This document shows positions 51,514-60,903 of a stretch of 64,000 nt of DNA, piece by piece (the first letter of the stretch is position 1; every line of letters starts with the position of its first letter). This DNA comes from an uncultured Bacteroidales bacterium. GTDB lineage: Bacteria; Bacteroidota; Bacteroidia; Bacteroidales; Marinilabiliaceae. The translations under genes and the position numbers were made by a program. The stretch is from assembly GCA_937892095.1 (NCBI GenBank), contig CALAVC010000244.1:34776-98775 (forward strand), written 5' to 3'. The notes under the pieces were generated by a model. That model was given only the letters and a program-made list of their open reading frames with translations. It was not told the DNA's origin and searched no databases.

Positions 51514-51644
51514 GACTTCTATTTTTGTCCGTAAGCAAAGAAATTATGAAACACACTATCCGACGGGCAAAAATCTTTTCTTTCAAGGGGTAAATATTTG
51601 CAAAGGATTCTCAAATCGTACCTTTTGAGAATTTTCTCCCACTA

Positions 51645-51691
51645 CACAAAAACAATAATCCGCCGTCACTCTTTGTAACAGCGGATTATTG
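51645..51691 (-). terminator. Rho-independent terminator of the tripartite exporter operon
   Basis: An 11-bp perfect stem (51653-51663 with 51681-51691) with a 17-base loop, read on the minus strand, is followed by TTTTTGTG. It lies 34 bases beyond the stop of the MacB-like permease gene. Confidence 0.75.
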
Positions 51692-51725
51692 GGTCGTGTT
51701 GATATGTGTGTTTGGTGTCTATGTT

Positions 51726-52937
51726 CTATTCGTACCTAATGGCTTCTATTGGGTCCAGATTGGCTGCTTTGCTTGCTGGTATGTAGCCAAAGCCAATGCC
51801 TATGACCGTACACACCGCAAACGATACGAAGATTGACCACATCGGTATCGACGCTGGTAGACCCAATATTAGGCACAGACGAGTCCCTAAAAATCCAACC
51901 AATATGCCAAGTGCACCGCCCGTGACGCTTATCAAGACAGACTCTATCAAGAACTGATTGCTTATGTCTATGCCTCGTGCACCGACGCTCATTCGCAAGC
52001 CTATTTCGCGTGTGCGCTCCGTAACCGACACAAGCATAATGTTCATAATGCCTATGCCTGCTACAAGAAGTGAAAAGGCTGCCGCAACCACCAAGATGAC
52101 CGTTATCGTGTCCATCGTGCTACTCATCGTCTCCATCATCTCTTGTTGGCTGCGTATGGTGAAGTCGTCGTCGCCCGTCAGCTTATGATTTGCGCGGAGT
52201 ATGCTCGTCAGCTCTTCTATGGCCTCGTCGGTCAGCTCTTCAGTAATGGCCGAGCAATTGATGCTACTAAAATACGTCTGTGCTTGTATGCGCTTCATCA
52301 CCGTAGTGTAGGGGGCAATCAAGACGTTGTCTTGGTCCATTCCCCAGCTGTTGTAGCCTTTCGATTTTAGCACGCCAACCACCCTAAATGGGATAGACTT
52401 AAAGCGTATTGTCTTGCCCACTGGGTCTGCGCCCTCGCCAAATAGCTCTTTGACTATCGTCGTGCCCACTACGCACACCTTAGCACTTTTTTTGACGTCT
52501 TCCTCCGTAAAGGCTTCGCCATCTTTAATCTCCCATTGCTTAATGTCGAAGTAGTCGAGGTTTTCGCCATATAGGCTTGCCGACGTATTATTCGAGCCAT
52601 AGATAACCTGACCCGACGACGTCACCTCTGGGCTGACGTATGTTACGTAGCGCTTGTCGCGCAAGATGGCTTCGTAGTCCTCTTGCCTAAGCGTCTGCAT
52701 CTCCGAAGGGTCTCTGCGCACGCCACCACGTCTGTCGGCTCCCGGACGTATCATTATGACGTTCGTACCCATCTGAGCAATGTTGGCACGCACACTCTCT
52801 TTCGAGCCCTGACCTATGGCCATCATTATTATCACGGCTGCCACGCCTATGATAATGCCCAGCATAGACAAGAAAGAACGAAACTTATTGCTGGCTATGG
52901 CGCGTATAGCCACTTTGAACAAATTGATAAAGTTCAT
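51726..52937 (-). CDS. MacB-like ABC exporter permease
   Basis: Permease of a tripartite exporter; the ATPase is encoded separately just upstream. The 403-residue product has an N-terminal membrane helix (about 18-42: FRSFLSMLGIIIGVAAVIIMMAIG), a periplasmic MacB-type core domain (about 45-265), and three C-terminal helices with GIMNIMLVSVTERTREIG, the conserved cytoplasmic coupling segment of the MacB/FtsX family. The end LDPIEAIRYE is also typical. Cargo in this class ranges from drugs to peptides and cannot be read from the sequence. It is the last gene of the operon. Confidence 0.92.
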   Translation of the reverse strand: MNFINLFKVAIRAIASNKFRSFLSMLGIIIGVAAVIIMMAIGQGSKESVRANIAQMGTNVIMIRPGADRRGGVRRDPSEMQTLRQEDYEAILRDKRYVTYVSPEVTSSGQVIYGSNNTSASLYGENLDYFDIKQWEIKDGEAFTEEDVKKSAKVCVVGTTIVKELFGEGADPVGKTIRFKSIPFRVVGVLKSKGYNSWGMDQDNVLIAPYTTVMKRIQAQTYFSSINCSAITEELTDEAIEELTSILRANHKLTGDDDFTIRSQQEMMETMSSTMDTITVILVVAAAFSLLVAGIGIMNIMLVSVTERTREIGLRMSVGARGIDISNQFLIESVLISVTGGALGILVGFLGTRLCLILGLPASIPMWSIFVSFAVCTVIGIGFGYIPASKAANLDPIEAIRYE

Positions 52938-52967
52938 CTGCGTCTTGTTTTTCGGTAGAGTAGGGGG

Positions 52968-53735
52968 TTAGTCATCGACTGGCTTTGGCAATTCTGCCAA
53001 CGCTTTCGCTGCCGAAAGAATATTGTCGTTTTGAACGTCTTCGCGTATCTTGCCATCGCGCAACATTATGTTGCGCGACGAGTATTGTGCAATCTCTGGG
53101 TTATGTGTAACGAAAATTATCGTACGCCCCTCAGAGTGCAACTTCTGAAAGAGAACAAGCATTTCAAACGATGTACGAGTGTCAAGATTACCCGTAGCCT
53201 CGTCGGCCAGCACCACAGCAGGGTCGTTAACCAATGCTCGTGCAATGGCCACGCGTTGCATCTGACCACCCGACATCTGGTTGCTCTTGTGTTCCAGTCG
53301 GTCGCCAAGGCCTACGGCTTGCAGTGCACGCACTGCTGCTTCGCGCCTCTGACGAGCATTATATTTCGAGTTGTACATAAGTGGCAACTCGACATTTTCC
53401 ACCGCCGTAGTCTTCGGTAGCAAGTTGTAATTCTGAAACACAAAGCCAATTTTTCTGTTTCGCAGTCTTGCTCGCTGACTTTTGCTCATCGTGCGCACAG
53501 GCGTCCCGTCGAGTATATATTCGCCGCTTGTTGGTGTGTCGAGACAACCCAATTGGTTCAGTAGCGTCGACTTGCCCGAACCCGAAGTGCCCATTATCGT
53601 TACGAACTCGCCCTCGTATATCTTAAACGACACTCCACGCAGTGCATGCACCACTTCGCCACCCACCTTAAAGTCGCGGCGGACGTCTTGTAGCTCAATC
53701 ACCACATGCCTTTTGTCCTGTTCCGAAGTGCTCAT
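52968..53735 (-). CDS. MacB/LolD-type ABC transporter ATP-binding protein
   Basis: Cytoplasmic ATPase that powers the adjacent permease. The 255-residue protein has all ABC motifs: Walker A GTSGSGKST (about 49-57), the Q-loop in VFQNYNLLPK, signature MSGGQMQRVAIARAL, Walker B VVLADEATGNLD and the switch histidine in VTHNPE. It lies between the adaptor (27 bases upstream) and the permease (30 bases downstream). A LolD role is less likely because the operon also encodes an adaptor and a TolC-type channel. Confidence 0.95.
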   Translation of the reverse strand: MSTSEQDKRHVVIELQDVRRDFKVGGEVVHALRGVSFKIYEGEFVTIMGTSGSGKSTLLNQLGCLDTPTSGEYILDGTPVRTMSKSQRARLRNRKIGFVFQNYNLLPKTTAVENVELPLMYNSKYNARQRREAAVRALQAVGLGDRLEHKSNQMSGGQMQRVAIARALVNDPAVVLADEATGNLDTRTSFEMLVLFQKLHSEGRTIIFVTHNPEIAQYSSRNIMLRDGKIREDVQNDNILSAAKALAELPKPVDD

Positions 53736-53762
53736 AGTCTGTTCTGTTTTTAGGGCGTAGAC

Positions 53763-54914
53763 CTATTTCTTTTTGCTGTTATTGCGTGGTCCGGGCAAGA
53801 ATGGGTTGCTGTTTTGTTGGTTCGGCTGTTCTGCCGTCGCGCCCATCTCAAACGATGTAATGACTCGCTGCCCTTCGCTCAGTCCACTGACAATCTCTGT
53901 CTGTGTTCCACCATTAAGCCCCGTCTCTACCGCATGTGCGTTAAACGTATTGCCGTCCAAGGTCCACACCTTTTGGCGTGCGTCGACGTCGGCAATCGTC
54001 TGCTCATCGGTCAGGAGAGTTTCGTTGGGTGTGAAGCGTAAGGCTTTGTTTGGCACTGCCAAGACACCCTTGCGCTCAGCCGTGTAGATGGTAATGTTGG
54101 CCGTCAGTCCGGGTTTCAATTTCATGTCTTCGTTGGGTGCCGACACGACCACTTCATACGTTACGACGTTGCTCGTCGTAGTCGCCTCTTGCCTTACCTG
54201 TGTTACCTGACCATTGAATATGTCCTCTGGATATGCATCCACTGCAAACGTAACTCGCTGTCCTTCACGCACCCCGCCAATGTCGGCTTCGTCCACGTTG
54301 GCAATCACGCGCATGTCTGTCAAGTTCTGTGCAATGACGAACAGAGTAGGTGTGGTCATGCTCGCTGCCACCGTCTGACCTTCTTCCACTTCGCGACTCA
54401 GCACAATGCCGTCAATCGGTGCCGTAATGGTGGCATAGCCCAAGTTTGTGTAGGCTTTGCTGACGCTCTGCTGTTGTACCACCACCTGCTGCTTGGCTTG
54501 CAAAAAGCTCAGTCGTGCACTCTCATATTCGTTGGCCGACACTAATCCCTTGTCATACAATGTCTTATAGCGGTCATGATTGGCTGTCTGATAGTCCAAG
54601 TTGCTTTGCGCATTCGTCAGGTTGCTCTGTGCCGACGTCAGCTCCGAAAGCAAATTCGTCTTGTCGAGTTCGGCTATCACCTGACCCTTCTTTACAACGC
54701 TATTGTAGTCCACAAAGAGGTGGGCAATTTTGCCCGACACTTGTGTACCAACCTCGACCTTCGTCACTGGCTCTATCGTACCAGTGGCAGTTACCGACGT
54801 CGAGATGTCTTGTCGGCTTACCTCTGCTGTTGTATAGCTTACTTTTTGTGGCTTGCTACACGAGGTGGCAACCATGGCCACGCACAAGCCCATGACGGCA
54901 TATATTCTATTCAT
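53763..54914 (-). CDS. macA: MacA-like periplasmic adaptor lipoprotein
   Basis: Membrane-fusion adaptor that joins the inner-membrane permease to the outer-membrane channel. The 383-residue product has a lipoprotein signal with the cysteine at about residue 19 (VATSC). The split lipoyl/barrel-sandwich domain shows TGTIEPVTKVEVGTQVSGKI and TITAPIDGIVLSREVEEGQ, and a coiled-coil hairpin lies between them (about 95-150). The end is Asn/Lys-rich. It is the second gene of the operon, 52 bases after the TolC-type gene. Confidence 0.93.
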   Translation of the reverse strand: MNRIYAVMGLCVAMVATSCSKPQKVSYTTAEVSRQDISTSVTATGTIEPVTKVEVGTQVSGKIAHLFVDYNSVVKKGQVIAELDKTNLLSELTSAQSNLTNAQSNLDYQTANHDRYKTLYDKGLVSANEYESARLSFLQAKQQVVVQQQSVSKAYTNLGYATITAPIDGIVLSREVEEGQTVAASMTTPTLFVIAQNLTDMRVIANVDEADIGGVREGQRVTFAVDAYPEDIFNGQVTQVRQEATTTSNVVTYEVVVSAPNEDMKLKPGLTANITIYTAERKGVLAVPNKALRFTPNETLLTDEQTIADVDARQKVWTLDGNTFNAHAVETGLNGGTQTEIVSGLSEGQRVITSFEMGATAEQPNQQNSNPFLPGPRNNSKKK

Positions 54915-54966
54915 TATGTTGTTTTTCGTGTGGGGTGTTCTATGTAATATTGACTTTGTTCTTGTC

Positions 54967-56325
54967 TCAGAGTGTCAGCTCGCCTCCAGCATAAAAACGT
55001 AGCATTGCAACGTTGAGCAGTGTGGTATATTTGGCTTGCAACATCTGATATTCTGCTTGCAATAGGCTATTCTTTGCTGTGCCGAGGTCGACAATGTTTT
55101 TCAGCCCCAACTCAAACTGTTCCGACGTCAGCCTATAGCTCTCCGACGCACTTTTAACTTCCGATTGTGCAGCCTTGTATTGCATTTGAGCCGTAGTGGC
55201 GTTCAGCCAGTAGGTCTCAATTTGCTTATACAGTTCTTTCTGTTTCTGTTGCAGGCTTAGCTCGCTTTGCGTCTTTTGGATGCGTGCCTTTGCTTTGCTG
55301 GTCGATGTGCTTCGGTTGTCAAGTATCGGCACCGATATGTTCAGTCCCAAAGAATTGTTGACGTTTTGTTTCATCTGTTCGCCCACGCCGTTGCTGCTCG
55401 CACTACTATGGCTCGTCTGCACACCTGCCGACAAGCTAATGTTGGGCAGTCTGCCACTGCGCGCAATTCGCTCCTGAATCTCTGCTTGGCTCACGCTTAG
55501 TTGCAGTTCTCTAATCTCGGGGCGGACGCTCAGTGCTTGGTCATACACTTCTTCGTAGTTCGGTATGTCAGACATCACTGCTGTGTCGTCTGCTCCCTCC
55601 GAACTTATCCCAAAATTCGTGTCGGTTATTTCAAGAATCTGGCGCAGTTGCAACAAGTAGCTCTGTAGCTGCGCGTTGCTGTTGACCACGTTATATTCGT
55701 CTTGGCTTAGCTGAGCTTCAAGCTTCGCAAGGTCGGCCACCGAGAGCAGTCCGTTGCTCTGCATTTCTTGTCCGCGGTCGCGTTGCATGCGGCTATGTTC
55801 GCGTATGCTGTCTTGCACCTGCAACGCCTCTGTCTGATATAGCACTTGTACGTAGTATTGTGCAATTTGCTCTTCTATGCTGTTGGCAATCTGCTTATAG
55901 TCCTCTTCGGCCATTTCGGCTGCCACGCGATAGTTGTCGAGGTTGCGATATTTCCGCCCGCCGTCCCACACCGTCCACTGAGCCGACAAACTGTAGCTAC
56001 CATGATAGCTCACGTCGCTTTGCGTCTGCGTCAGTGTACCACCACTAAGGTTGACCGTACTTTGGCTCCACGGACGCCAGCTGAGCGTCTGCCCAGTCGA
56101 AAACGTCAGGCTCGGTCCTATGTTGCCTTTGCCCGCGTCTATGTTCACGCGACTCTCTTCTACCGACATCTCACTACGGCGTAGCTCTATGTTGTTGGCC
56201 AGCGCATGGTCTATACACTGCCTAAGTGTCCATGCTCCGCTACTTGTCGGTGTGTCTTGTGCCTGAGCTGTGGCGCACGTCAGCGCAAGCGTCAGCACCT
56301 GAAATAAATATCTTCTTTTTTGCAT
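54967..56325 (-). CDS. TolC-family outer-membrane channel
   Basis: Outer-membrane exit duct of the tripartite exporter. The 452-residue protein has a signal peptide ending in TAQAQ, then WTLRQCIDHALANNIELRRSEMS, the opening of the outer-membrane-factor domain, and two long helical repeats rich in Gln, Ala and Ser. VRPEIRELQLSVSQAE near the middle and LGLKNIVDLGTAKNSLLQAEY near the end mark the repeat units. It is the first gene of the operon, ahead of the adaptor, ATPase and permease. Confidence 0.93.
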   Translation of the reverse strand: MQKRRYLFQVLTLALTCATAQAQDTPTSSGAWTLRQCIDHALANNIELRRSEMSVEESRVNIDAGKGNIGPSLTFSTGQTLSWRPWSQSTVNLSGGTLTQTQSDVSYHGSYSLSAQWTVWDGGRKYRNLDNYRVAAEMAEEDYKQIANSIEEQIAQYYVQVLYQTEALQVQDSIREHSRMQRDRGQEMQSNGLLSVADLAKLEAQLSQDEYNVVNSNAQLQSYLLQLRQILEITDTNFGISSEGADDTAVMSDIPNYEEVYDQALSVRPEIRELQLSVSQAEIQERIARSGRLPNISLSAGVQTSHSSASSNGVGEQMKQNVNNSLGLNISVPILDNRSTSTSKAKARIQKTQSELSLQQKQKELYKQIETYWLNATTAQMQYKAAQSEVKSASESYRLTSEQFELGLKNIVDLGTAKNSLLQAEYQMLQAKYTTLLNVAMLRFYAGGELTL

Positions 56326-56356
56326 GTAGAGTATGTGTTCTACTTTCCTTACATTG

Positions 56357-56364
56357 CAAAGTTA
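56357..56364 (-). promoter_or_regulatory. Candidate -7 box of the exporter operon
   Basis: On the minus strand TAACTTTG, the same octamer as in front of the exopolysaccharide run, lies 31 bases upstream of the TolC-type gene. The nearest TTTG (56390-56393) is 25 bases further on, longer than usual spacing. Confidence 0.45.
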
Positions 56365-56419
56365 ATGTTTACTTTCGTGGGGTATCGGGCAAATAGACCG
56401 ACAGGCTGTCTTTATCGAC

Positions 56420-56447
56420 AAAGAGCCCCAATGGGGCTCTTTTTTAG
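56420..56447. terminator. Hairpin terminator at the end of the helicase gene
   Basis: A 10-bp perfect stem (56420-56429 with 56433-56442) has a 3-base loop. It lies directly beyond the helicase stop on the minus strand, where only a short T-run (TTT) follows. The longer T-run is on the plus strand (TTTTTTTAGATTTTTTT). It probably ends helicase transcripts and may stop plus-strand antisense. Confidence 0.55.
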
Positions 56448-58219
56448 ATTTTTTTACGTCCGCTTTTTGTTCCGCGATCGCGATGTCGGCGGTCGGCTCT
56501 GTTGGAGCGAGGCGACGGGTTATAGTCGTTCCAGCCGTTGTCGCGTCTTGAGCTTTTGCGTTCTTGTGGGCGTCGACGCTCTCGGCACTCTTCGCCGTCG
56601 TAGCTCTTCGGGTCGGCAAGCTCTACAATCAGCCTATATCCATCGACCATTTGTTTGTTCATGTTCTCCACGACCATGTCGGCATAGCGTCCGTCAATGT
56701 CTACAAACGAGAAGTTGCGCATAATGTCTATATGACCAATGTTTATCTTCTCTTCCACCACGCCTCGCATGAAGCTATTGATGAGCTTTATGATGTCGCC
56801 CGGTCGTATGGAGTCTATCTTGCCAATGTTGATGAACAGACGTGCCATACCTTCGTCTTCGCGTGCACGTGTCTCTTTGTCTTTTTTCTCATCGGGCAAG
56901 TTAAGGTCGTCGGCTCCCTGATAATATTTACTCACAGCTGCAAACTCTGCACAAATAAACTTGGCAATGATGTCTTCTTTCTCGAATGCTGCAAGTTTTT
57001 CTACTGCTTCGGGGATAAACTTTGCCACGGGCGACTCTTCGTTGGTCGCCTGACCTGCTATGCCATCAACAAAGAACGCTATCTTGCGTTGGCATATCTC
57101 TTCGGCACTTGGCACCATACAGCGCACAAATGTCTTGCCCGAAATCTTCTCTATCTGGCGGATTCGGCTAATCTCTTTCTTGCCTATGATTACAATGCTC
57201 GTGCCTTTCCGACCTGCACGCCCCGTACGCCCACTACGGTGTATATACACTTCGGTGTCGTCGGGTAAGTTGTAGTTGATCACGTGCGTCAGCTCCTTGA
57301 CGTCTATGCCACGTGCTGCCACGTCAGTGGCCACAAGCAGTTGTAGGTGTCGAATCTTGAAGCGTTGCATGACCATGTCGCGTTGGGCTTGCGAGAGGTC
57401 GCCGTGCAGTGCGTCTGCGTTGTAGCCATCTGCAATAAGACGCTCCGCCACGTCTTTGGTCTCTTCGCGTGTGCGACAGAATATTATGCCGTAGATATCT
57501 GGCACCACGTCCACTATGCGTTTGAGGGCTGCATAGCGGTCCGACGGACGCACCATATAATAGTGATGTTCGACCGTGTCGGCACCCTGATTTGTTTTGC
57601 CAATGCGAATCTCGAGAGGGTCGTGCATGTAGTGCCCCGCCACGCGAGCAATGAATGGTGGCATAGTGGCCGAGAAGAGCAGTGTCTGACGCTCCTCGGG
57701 TGTCGTGTCAAGAATTGTTTGCAAGTCGTCTTTGAAGCCCATGTCGAGCATCTCGTCTGCCTCGTCGAGTACAAGCCAGCGTATGCTGCCCAGCTCCAAC
57801 TCCTCTCGCTCAATTAGGTCGATTACGCGCCCCGGAGTGCCAACCACAATGCTTGCTCCCGAACGTAGTAGCTTTATCTGTCGGCGAATGTCGGCTCCTC
57901 CATATACGGCTGCAATGTTTACGCCTTGTTTATATTTTGCAAAGGCTGTTAGGTCTTTGGCAATCTGCAAGCATAGCTCGCGCGTGGGGCTGAGTATCAT
58001 GGCCTGCACACCTTTGGCATTGGGGTCGGTCAGTTGCACAATGGGCAGCCCGAAAGCTCCCGTCTTGCCCGTGCCAGTCTGAGCAAGCGACACAATGTCG
58101 CGTCCGCCACCCAGTATCTCGGGTATGCTCTTTTCTTGTACGGGTGTCGGCTCTACAAAATTTAGTTCGCCTATGGCTTGCAAGATGTCTTGGTCAAGAC
58201 CTAATTCTTCAAATGTCAT
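56444..58219 (-). CDS. deaD: DEAD-box RNA helicase with DbpA-type RNA-binding domain
   Basis: ATP-dependent helicase for ribosome assembly or mRNA unwinding, often important in the cold. The 591-residue protein has the Q motif (FVEPTPVQEKSIP), Walker A AQTGTGKTGA, VLDEADEMLDMGF, SAT, and ATDVAARGIDV with HRSGRTGRAGRKG in the second RecA domain. A DbpA-like RNA-binding domain lies at about 465-545 (ARLFINIGKIDSIRPGDIIKLI), followed by a basic Arg/Ser/Asp-rich tail. The layout matches CsdA/DeaD more than DbpA itself, because of the long linker. Confidence 0.93.
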   Translation of the reverse strand: MTFEELGLDQDILQAIGELNFVEPTPVQEKSIPEILGGGRDIVSLAQTGTGKTGAFGLPIVQLTDPNAKGVQAMILSPTRELCLQIAKDLTAFAKYKQGVNIAAVYGGADIRRQIKLLRSGASIVVGTPGRVIDLIEREELELGSIRWLVLDEADEMLDMGFKDDLQTILDTTPEERQTLLFSATMPPFIARVAGHYMHDPLEIRIGKTNQGADTVEHHYYMVRPSDRYAALKRIVDVVPDIYGIIFCRTREETKDVAERLIADGYNADALHGDLSQAQRDMVMQRFKIRHLQLLVATDVAARGIDVKELTHVINYNLPDDTEVYIHRSGRTGRAGRKGTSIVIIGKKEISRIRQIEKISGKTFVRCMVPSAEEICQRKIAFFVDGIAGQATNEESPVAKFIPEAVEKLAAFEKEDIIAKFICAEFAAVSKYYQGADDLNLPDEKKDKETRAREDEGMARLFINIGKIDSIRPGDIIKLINSFMRGVVEEKINIGHIDIMRNFSFVDIDGRYADMVVENMNKQMVDGYRLIVELADPKSYDGEECRERRRPQERKSSRRDNGWNDYNPSPRSNRADRRHRDRGTKSGRKKI

Positions 58220-58260
58220 TTATATTGTATATGTCTTTTTCTTCATCTCTATGAGAAGAG

Positions 58261-58268
58261 CAAAAGTA
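58261..58268 (-). promoter_or_regulatory. Candidate -7 box for the DEAD-box helicase
   Basis: On the minus strand TACTTTTG fits TAnnTTTG, 41 bases upstream of the helicase start. A -33 TTG is not clear at the expected spacing. Confidence 0.4.
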
Positions 58269-58357
58269 TTGAAAATAAGGCATATACACACTTGCAACTT
58301 TTTTGTTTGTGTTTATTTAACATATTATTTGTTGTCTGTAATCTGTTCTCCATTATG

Positions 58358-58399
58358 CCAAAACAAGAAAGGCCACCACTGATTGTGGTAGCCTTTCTT
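58358..58399 (-). terminator. Rho-independent terminator of the second SusC/SusD locus
   Basis: A 15-bp stem with one mismatch (58365-58379 with 58385-58399) and a 5-base loop, read on the minus strand, is followed by GTTTTGG. It lies 35 bases beyond the last gene of the locus. Confidence 0.7.
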
Positions 58400-58434
58400 A
58401 TGTGTTTTGAGCTATAAGACTCTTATTCTATGTC

Positions 58435-60807
58435 TTAGTGGAGCCCTGCAGGACCAACAGTCGACGGCACAAGACTTGCGTCTTTATACGTAAAGCCGTT
58501 GATGTTGAAGTCGTGCATTTGGTTGTCGGCCGTCGTAGCTTCGGTGTAAACACCCAGAGGCCGCGGGTCGGTGAAGATGTCGTCGGCGTAGAGCGCATTG
58601 CTACCTGAGGTCAGCACTTTGACGTTAGCGTCGTCCGAACCATTCTCCATGTTGTCCGACAAGCTGCAGTCGCTCGAGCCTGCGCCACGTGTGGTGCTGC
58701 TGAGCTTGTTGCTTGCTGCTGTGAAGTAGCTGTCGTCGGCTGTCGGGTCGGAGGCTGCAAAGTGTGCCGTAGAGTAGTTGTTGCGAATGTCGAAGGTTAC
58801 GTTTTCGAACTTACGAATGTCGAGACCAGAGGTCTTAAGAGGACGGTCGGCATCGGCATCGCCACGGCGGCTAACCACGAAGAGGTTGTTGAGCATCTCC
58901 ATATACATACCCTCGGAAGGTACGGAGTTGCGAATGTCGAACATTGCGTTGCCACCGTATGTGCCAGGGTTGACAATTATGTTGTTGTTGAACTTGATGC
59001 TCCAATAGCCGTTGAAAGTTGTCCACTTCTGCGTAGCAAAGAGTGAGCCCGGGAAGTCGATGACGGTGTTGTTTGTAAACTGGAAGTCTTCGAAGAGGTT
59101 GGTGTCGTCGCTCATCTTGCCTTCGTTGCAGCTGACAAATGCATAGCCCTGACCGTTGACTTTGAACATGCCACAGCTTGCCCACTTACAGTTGTCGACG
59201 TAGAACTTGCGGATCTTCTTGGTCTGGATGCCCTGTACGCGTATCCAACCACGAATCATGTTTTTGAACGTACAGTTGCGCACCACGAACCCTTCGAGCA
59301 CGAAAGGCATAGCCTCAGAGAACTGGTTGATGAAGTAGTTGCCTGTGCCAGTCGTTGGGGTGCTTGTCCAGTTGTTGTCTGTTGCAAAGTTGAGTTTTTC
59401 GTAGCTCAGAGCCTTGTCGCAGTCGAAGTCGATATTCTCGAACACGAGGTCTTCGACCTGAATGCCACCCTCTTCGCCAGCGTTGGGGTTGCGACCGAAC
59501 GACCAGTTGCACGAGCGAGGACCAGTGACATTGCCGTCTTTGTCGACGCTATAGCCTATGCCGAGGTATACCTTAGCGCGGTTGTTGGGGTCGTCGCACT
59601 TGAGGGTGAAGCCCTTACTCATGGTCACGTGGGTGTTGAGGTAGTAAGACTTGCCTGCTTCGAGTTTGAAGACGGTGCCTTCGGGTTTGTCGGGGTCGGT
59701 CATGAAGGTCTGGAGGATTCGGTCTATCTGACGTGCGTCGAGTTCTTTGGCGCGAGCTTTGAGAGCTTTGGCTTGAGCTTCGGCCTGAGCAAGAGTCTCG
59801 GCATCCCATGTGGCATCGGGCTCTACGAGGTAGGCCGAGTCGGCTTCGTCGAAGCCACCAGCAATGACAATTGGGTCAATGGGGTCGCCTTTCATACGGA
59901 CCATGATGTTGTTGTAGGGCTTATCGCCGTTGCGGAGCTCTGCAGCATCGTTCCAGACGTTGATGGAGTACATGGTGTTCTTGACCAGTCCGTCGACGGT
60001 TATGCGAGCCGTACCCTTGGTCTTGAGTTCTTCGTTGTCCGAGATGTCGATACGCTTCACTTCTTTGTAGCCATTTTCGGTGGTGTGGAAAGTGATGTAG
60101 TCGGCTTTGTAGACACGTGTCGAGTCGCTCAGGTATTTAATGTAAGAGCCAAAGATTTCGACAGCTTCTGCGTCTTGCTTGTCTTCGTCGGCTTCGGGGT
60201 CGGACTTCTGACCCGTCTTGACGCGCATGTCGAGCACAACCTCAAGCGAGGTCTGCGTAACAGATTCGCGGCTTAGGACTTCGGGAGTGTAGTAGCGCTG
60301 GTTGCTGATGACGATGCAGATGTTGTCCTTATGTGAGCCGTCGCCAATGCCATACCAGTTGCTGTTGGCTGGGTTGGCACGTAGCTCGTCGTCGGTCGGG
60401 TTGGCCGAGAGTCCGCTATTGCTAAGCGTACGGATGGCGAAACGATACTTTGTGTTGTACTGAATGTCTTCGAGCAGGTAGGTGTATGTTTCGGCACCTG
60501 GGACTATTATGCTTTCGATGTAGTCATCGTTGACCCAGTTGGGGTCGAGGTTCTGACCAATGCCGTAGCGTATTTCGTAGCCATAGACACCTTCGACCTC
60601 GTACCAATAGAGGCGGATGTCGTTTCGACCAGAGGCCTGACACTCGTAGGTGTCTTGTCCTTCGCCCATGTTGGTGGTTCTGCTTTGCCTAAACTGCGTC
60701 TGGAACTCGCGGTTGGGTCCGCTTGCCGACCAGTCGTCGTCGTCGCAAGCCGTGAACGAAAGCACAGCAGCCGACAGGCATAGGGCCGAGAGAATATGTT
60801 TGTTCAT
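58435..60807 (-). CDS. Surface lipoprotein with fibronectin-like and beta-helix regions (DUF5123/DUF4957-like)
   Basis: A 790-residue lipoprotein: the lipobox FTAC gives Cys21, followed at once by DDDD, an acidic start that fits the Bacteroidetes signal for display on the cell surface. Two fibronectin-III-like regions (about 50-160 and 165-340: YEVEGVYGYEIRYG, YLLEDIQYNTKYRFAIRTLS) lead into a helical linker, then a repetitive C-terminal half (about 385-790). There motifs such as VLEGFVVRNCTFKNMIRG, KFYVDNCKW and FTNNTVIDF look like parallel beta-helix coils of the type seen in pectin lyases. No catalytic residues can be named. As third gene after SusC and SusD it probably binds a pectic glycan. 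Confidence 0.78.
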   Translation of the reverse strand: MNKHILSALCLSAAVLSFTACDDDDWSASGPNREFQTQFRQSRTTNMGEGQDTYECQASGRNDIRLYWYEVEGVYGYEIRYGIGQNLDPNWVNDDYIESIIVPGAETYTYLLEDIQYNTKYRFAIRTLSNSGLSANPTDDELRANPANSNWYGIGDGSHKDNICIVISNQRYYTPEVLSRESVTQTSLEVVLDMRVKTGQKSDPEADEDKQDAEAVEIFGSYIKYLSDSTRVYKADYITFHTTENGYKEVKRIDISDNEELKTKGTARITVDGLVKNTMYSINVWNDAAELRNGDKPYNNIMVRMKGDPIDPIVIAGGFDEADSAYLVEPDATWDAETLAQAEAQAKALKARAKELDARQIDRILQTFMTDPDKPEGTVFKLEAGKSYYLNTHVTMSKGFTLKCDDPNNRAKVYLGIGYSVDKDGNVTGPRSCNWSFGRNPNAGEEGGIQVEDLVFENIDFDCDKALSYEKLNFATDNNWTSTPTTGTGNYFINQFSEAMPFVLEGFVVRNCTFKNMIRGWIRVQGIQTKKIRKFYVDNCKWASCGMFKVNGQGYAFVSCNEGKMSDDTNLFEDFQFTNNTVIDFPGSLFATQKWTTFNGYWSIKFNNNIIVNPGTYGGNAMFDIRNSVPSEGMYMEMLNNLFVVSRRGDADADRPLKTSGLDIRKFENVTFDIRNNYSTAHFAASDPTADDSYFTAASNKLSSTTRGAGSSDCSLSDNMENGSDDANVKVLTSGSNALYADDIFTDPRPLGVYTEATTADNQMHDFNINGFTYKDASLVPSTVGPAGLH

Positions 60808-60903
60808 TTTGTTCCTTTTGAGTTTGTGAAATAGAGGGCTGTGTGGTTGTTGCTTGTTGTGGCATGTGCCACATAGCCCTCTGTTTTTATTGCTTAATGT
60901 TTT

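Noticed and set aside
51607..51632. 9-bp inverted repeat with T-run on the plus strand upstream of the acetylesterase gene
   Set aside because: No plus-strand gene lies upstream that it could terminate. It may be incidental in AT-rich DNA.
51726..56325. Reading the TolC-MacA-ATPase-permease set as a lipoprotein (Lol) export system
   Set aside because: The presence of an adaptor and an outer-membrane channel in the same operon fits a MacAB-TolC-type exporter. The Lol-like permease at 27176-28414 is a separate gene.
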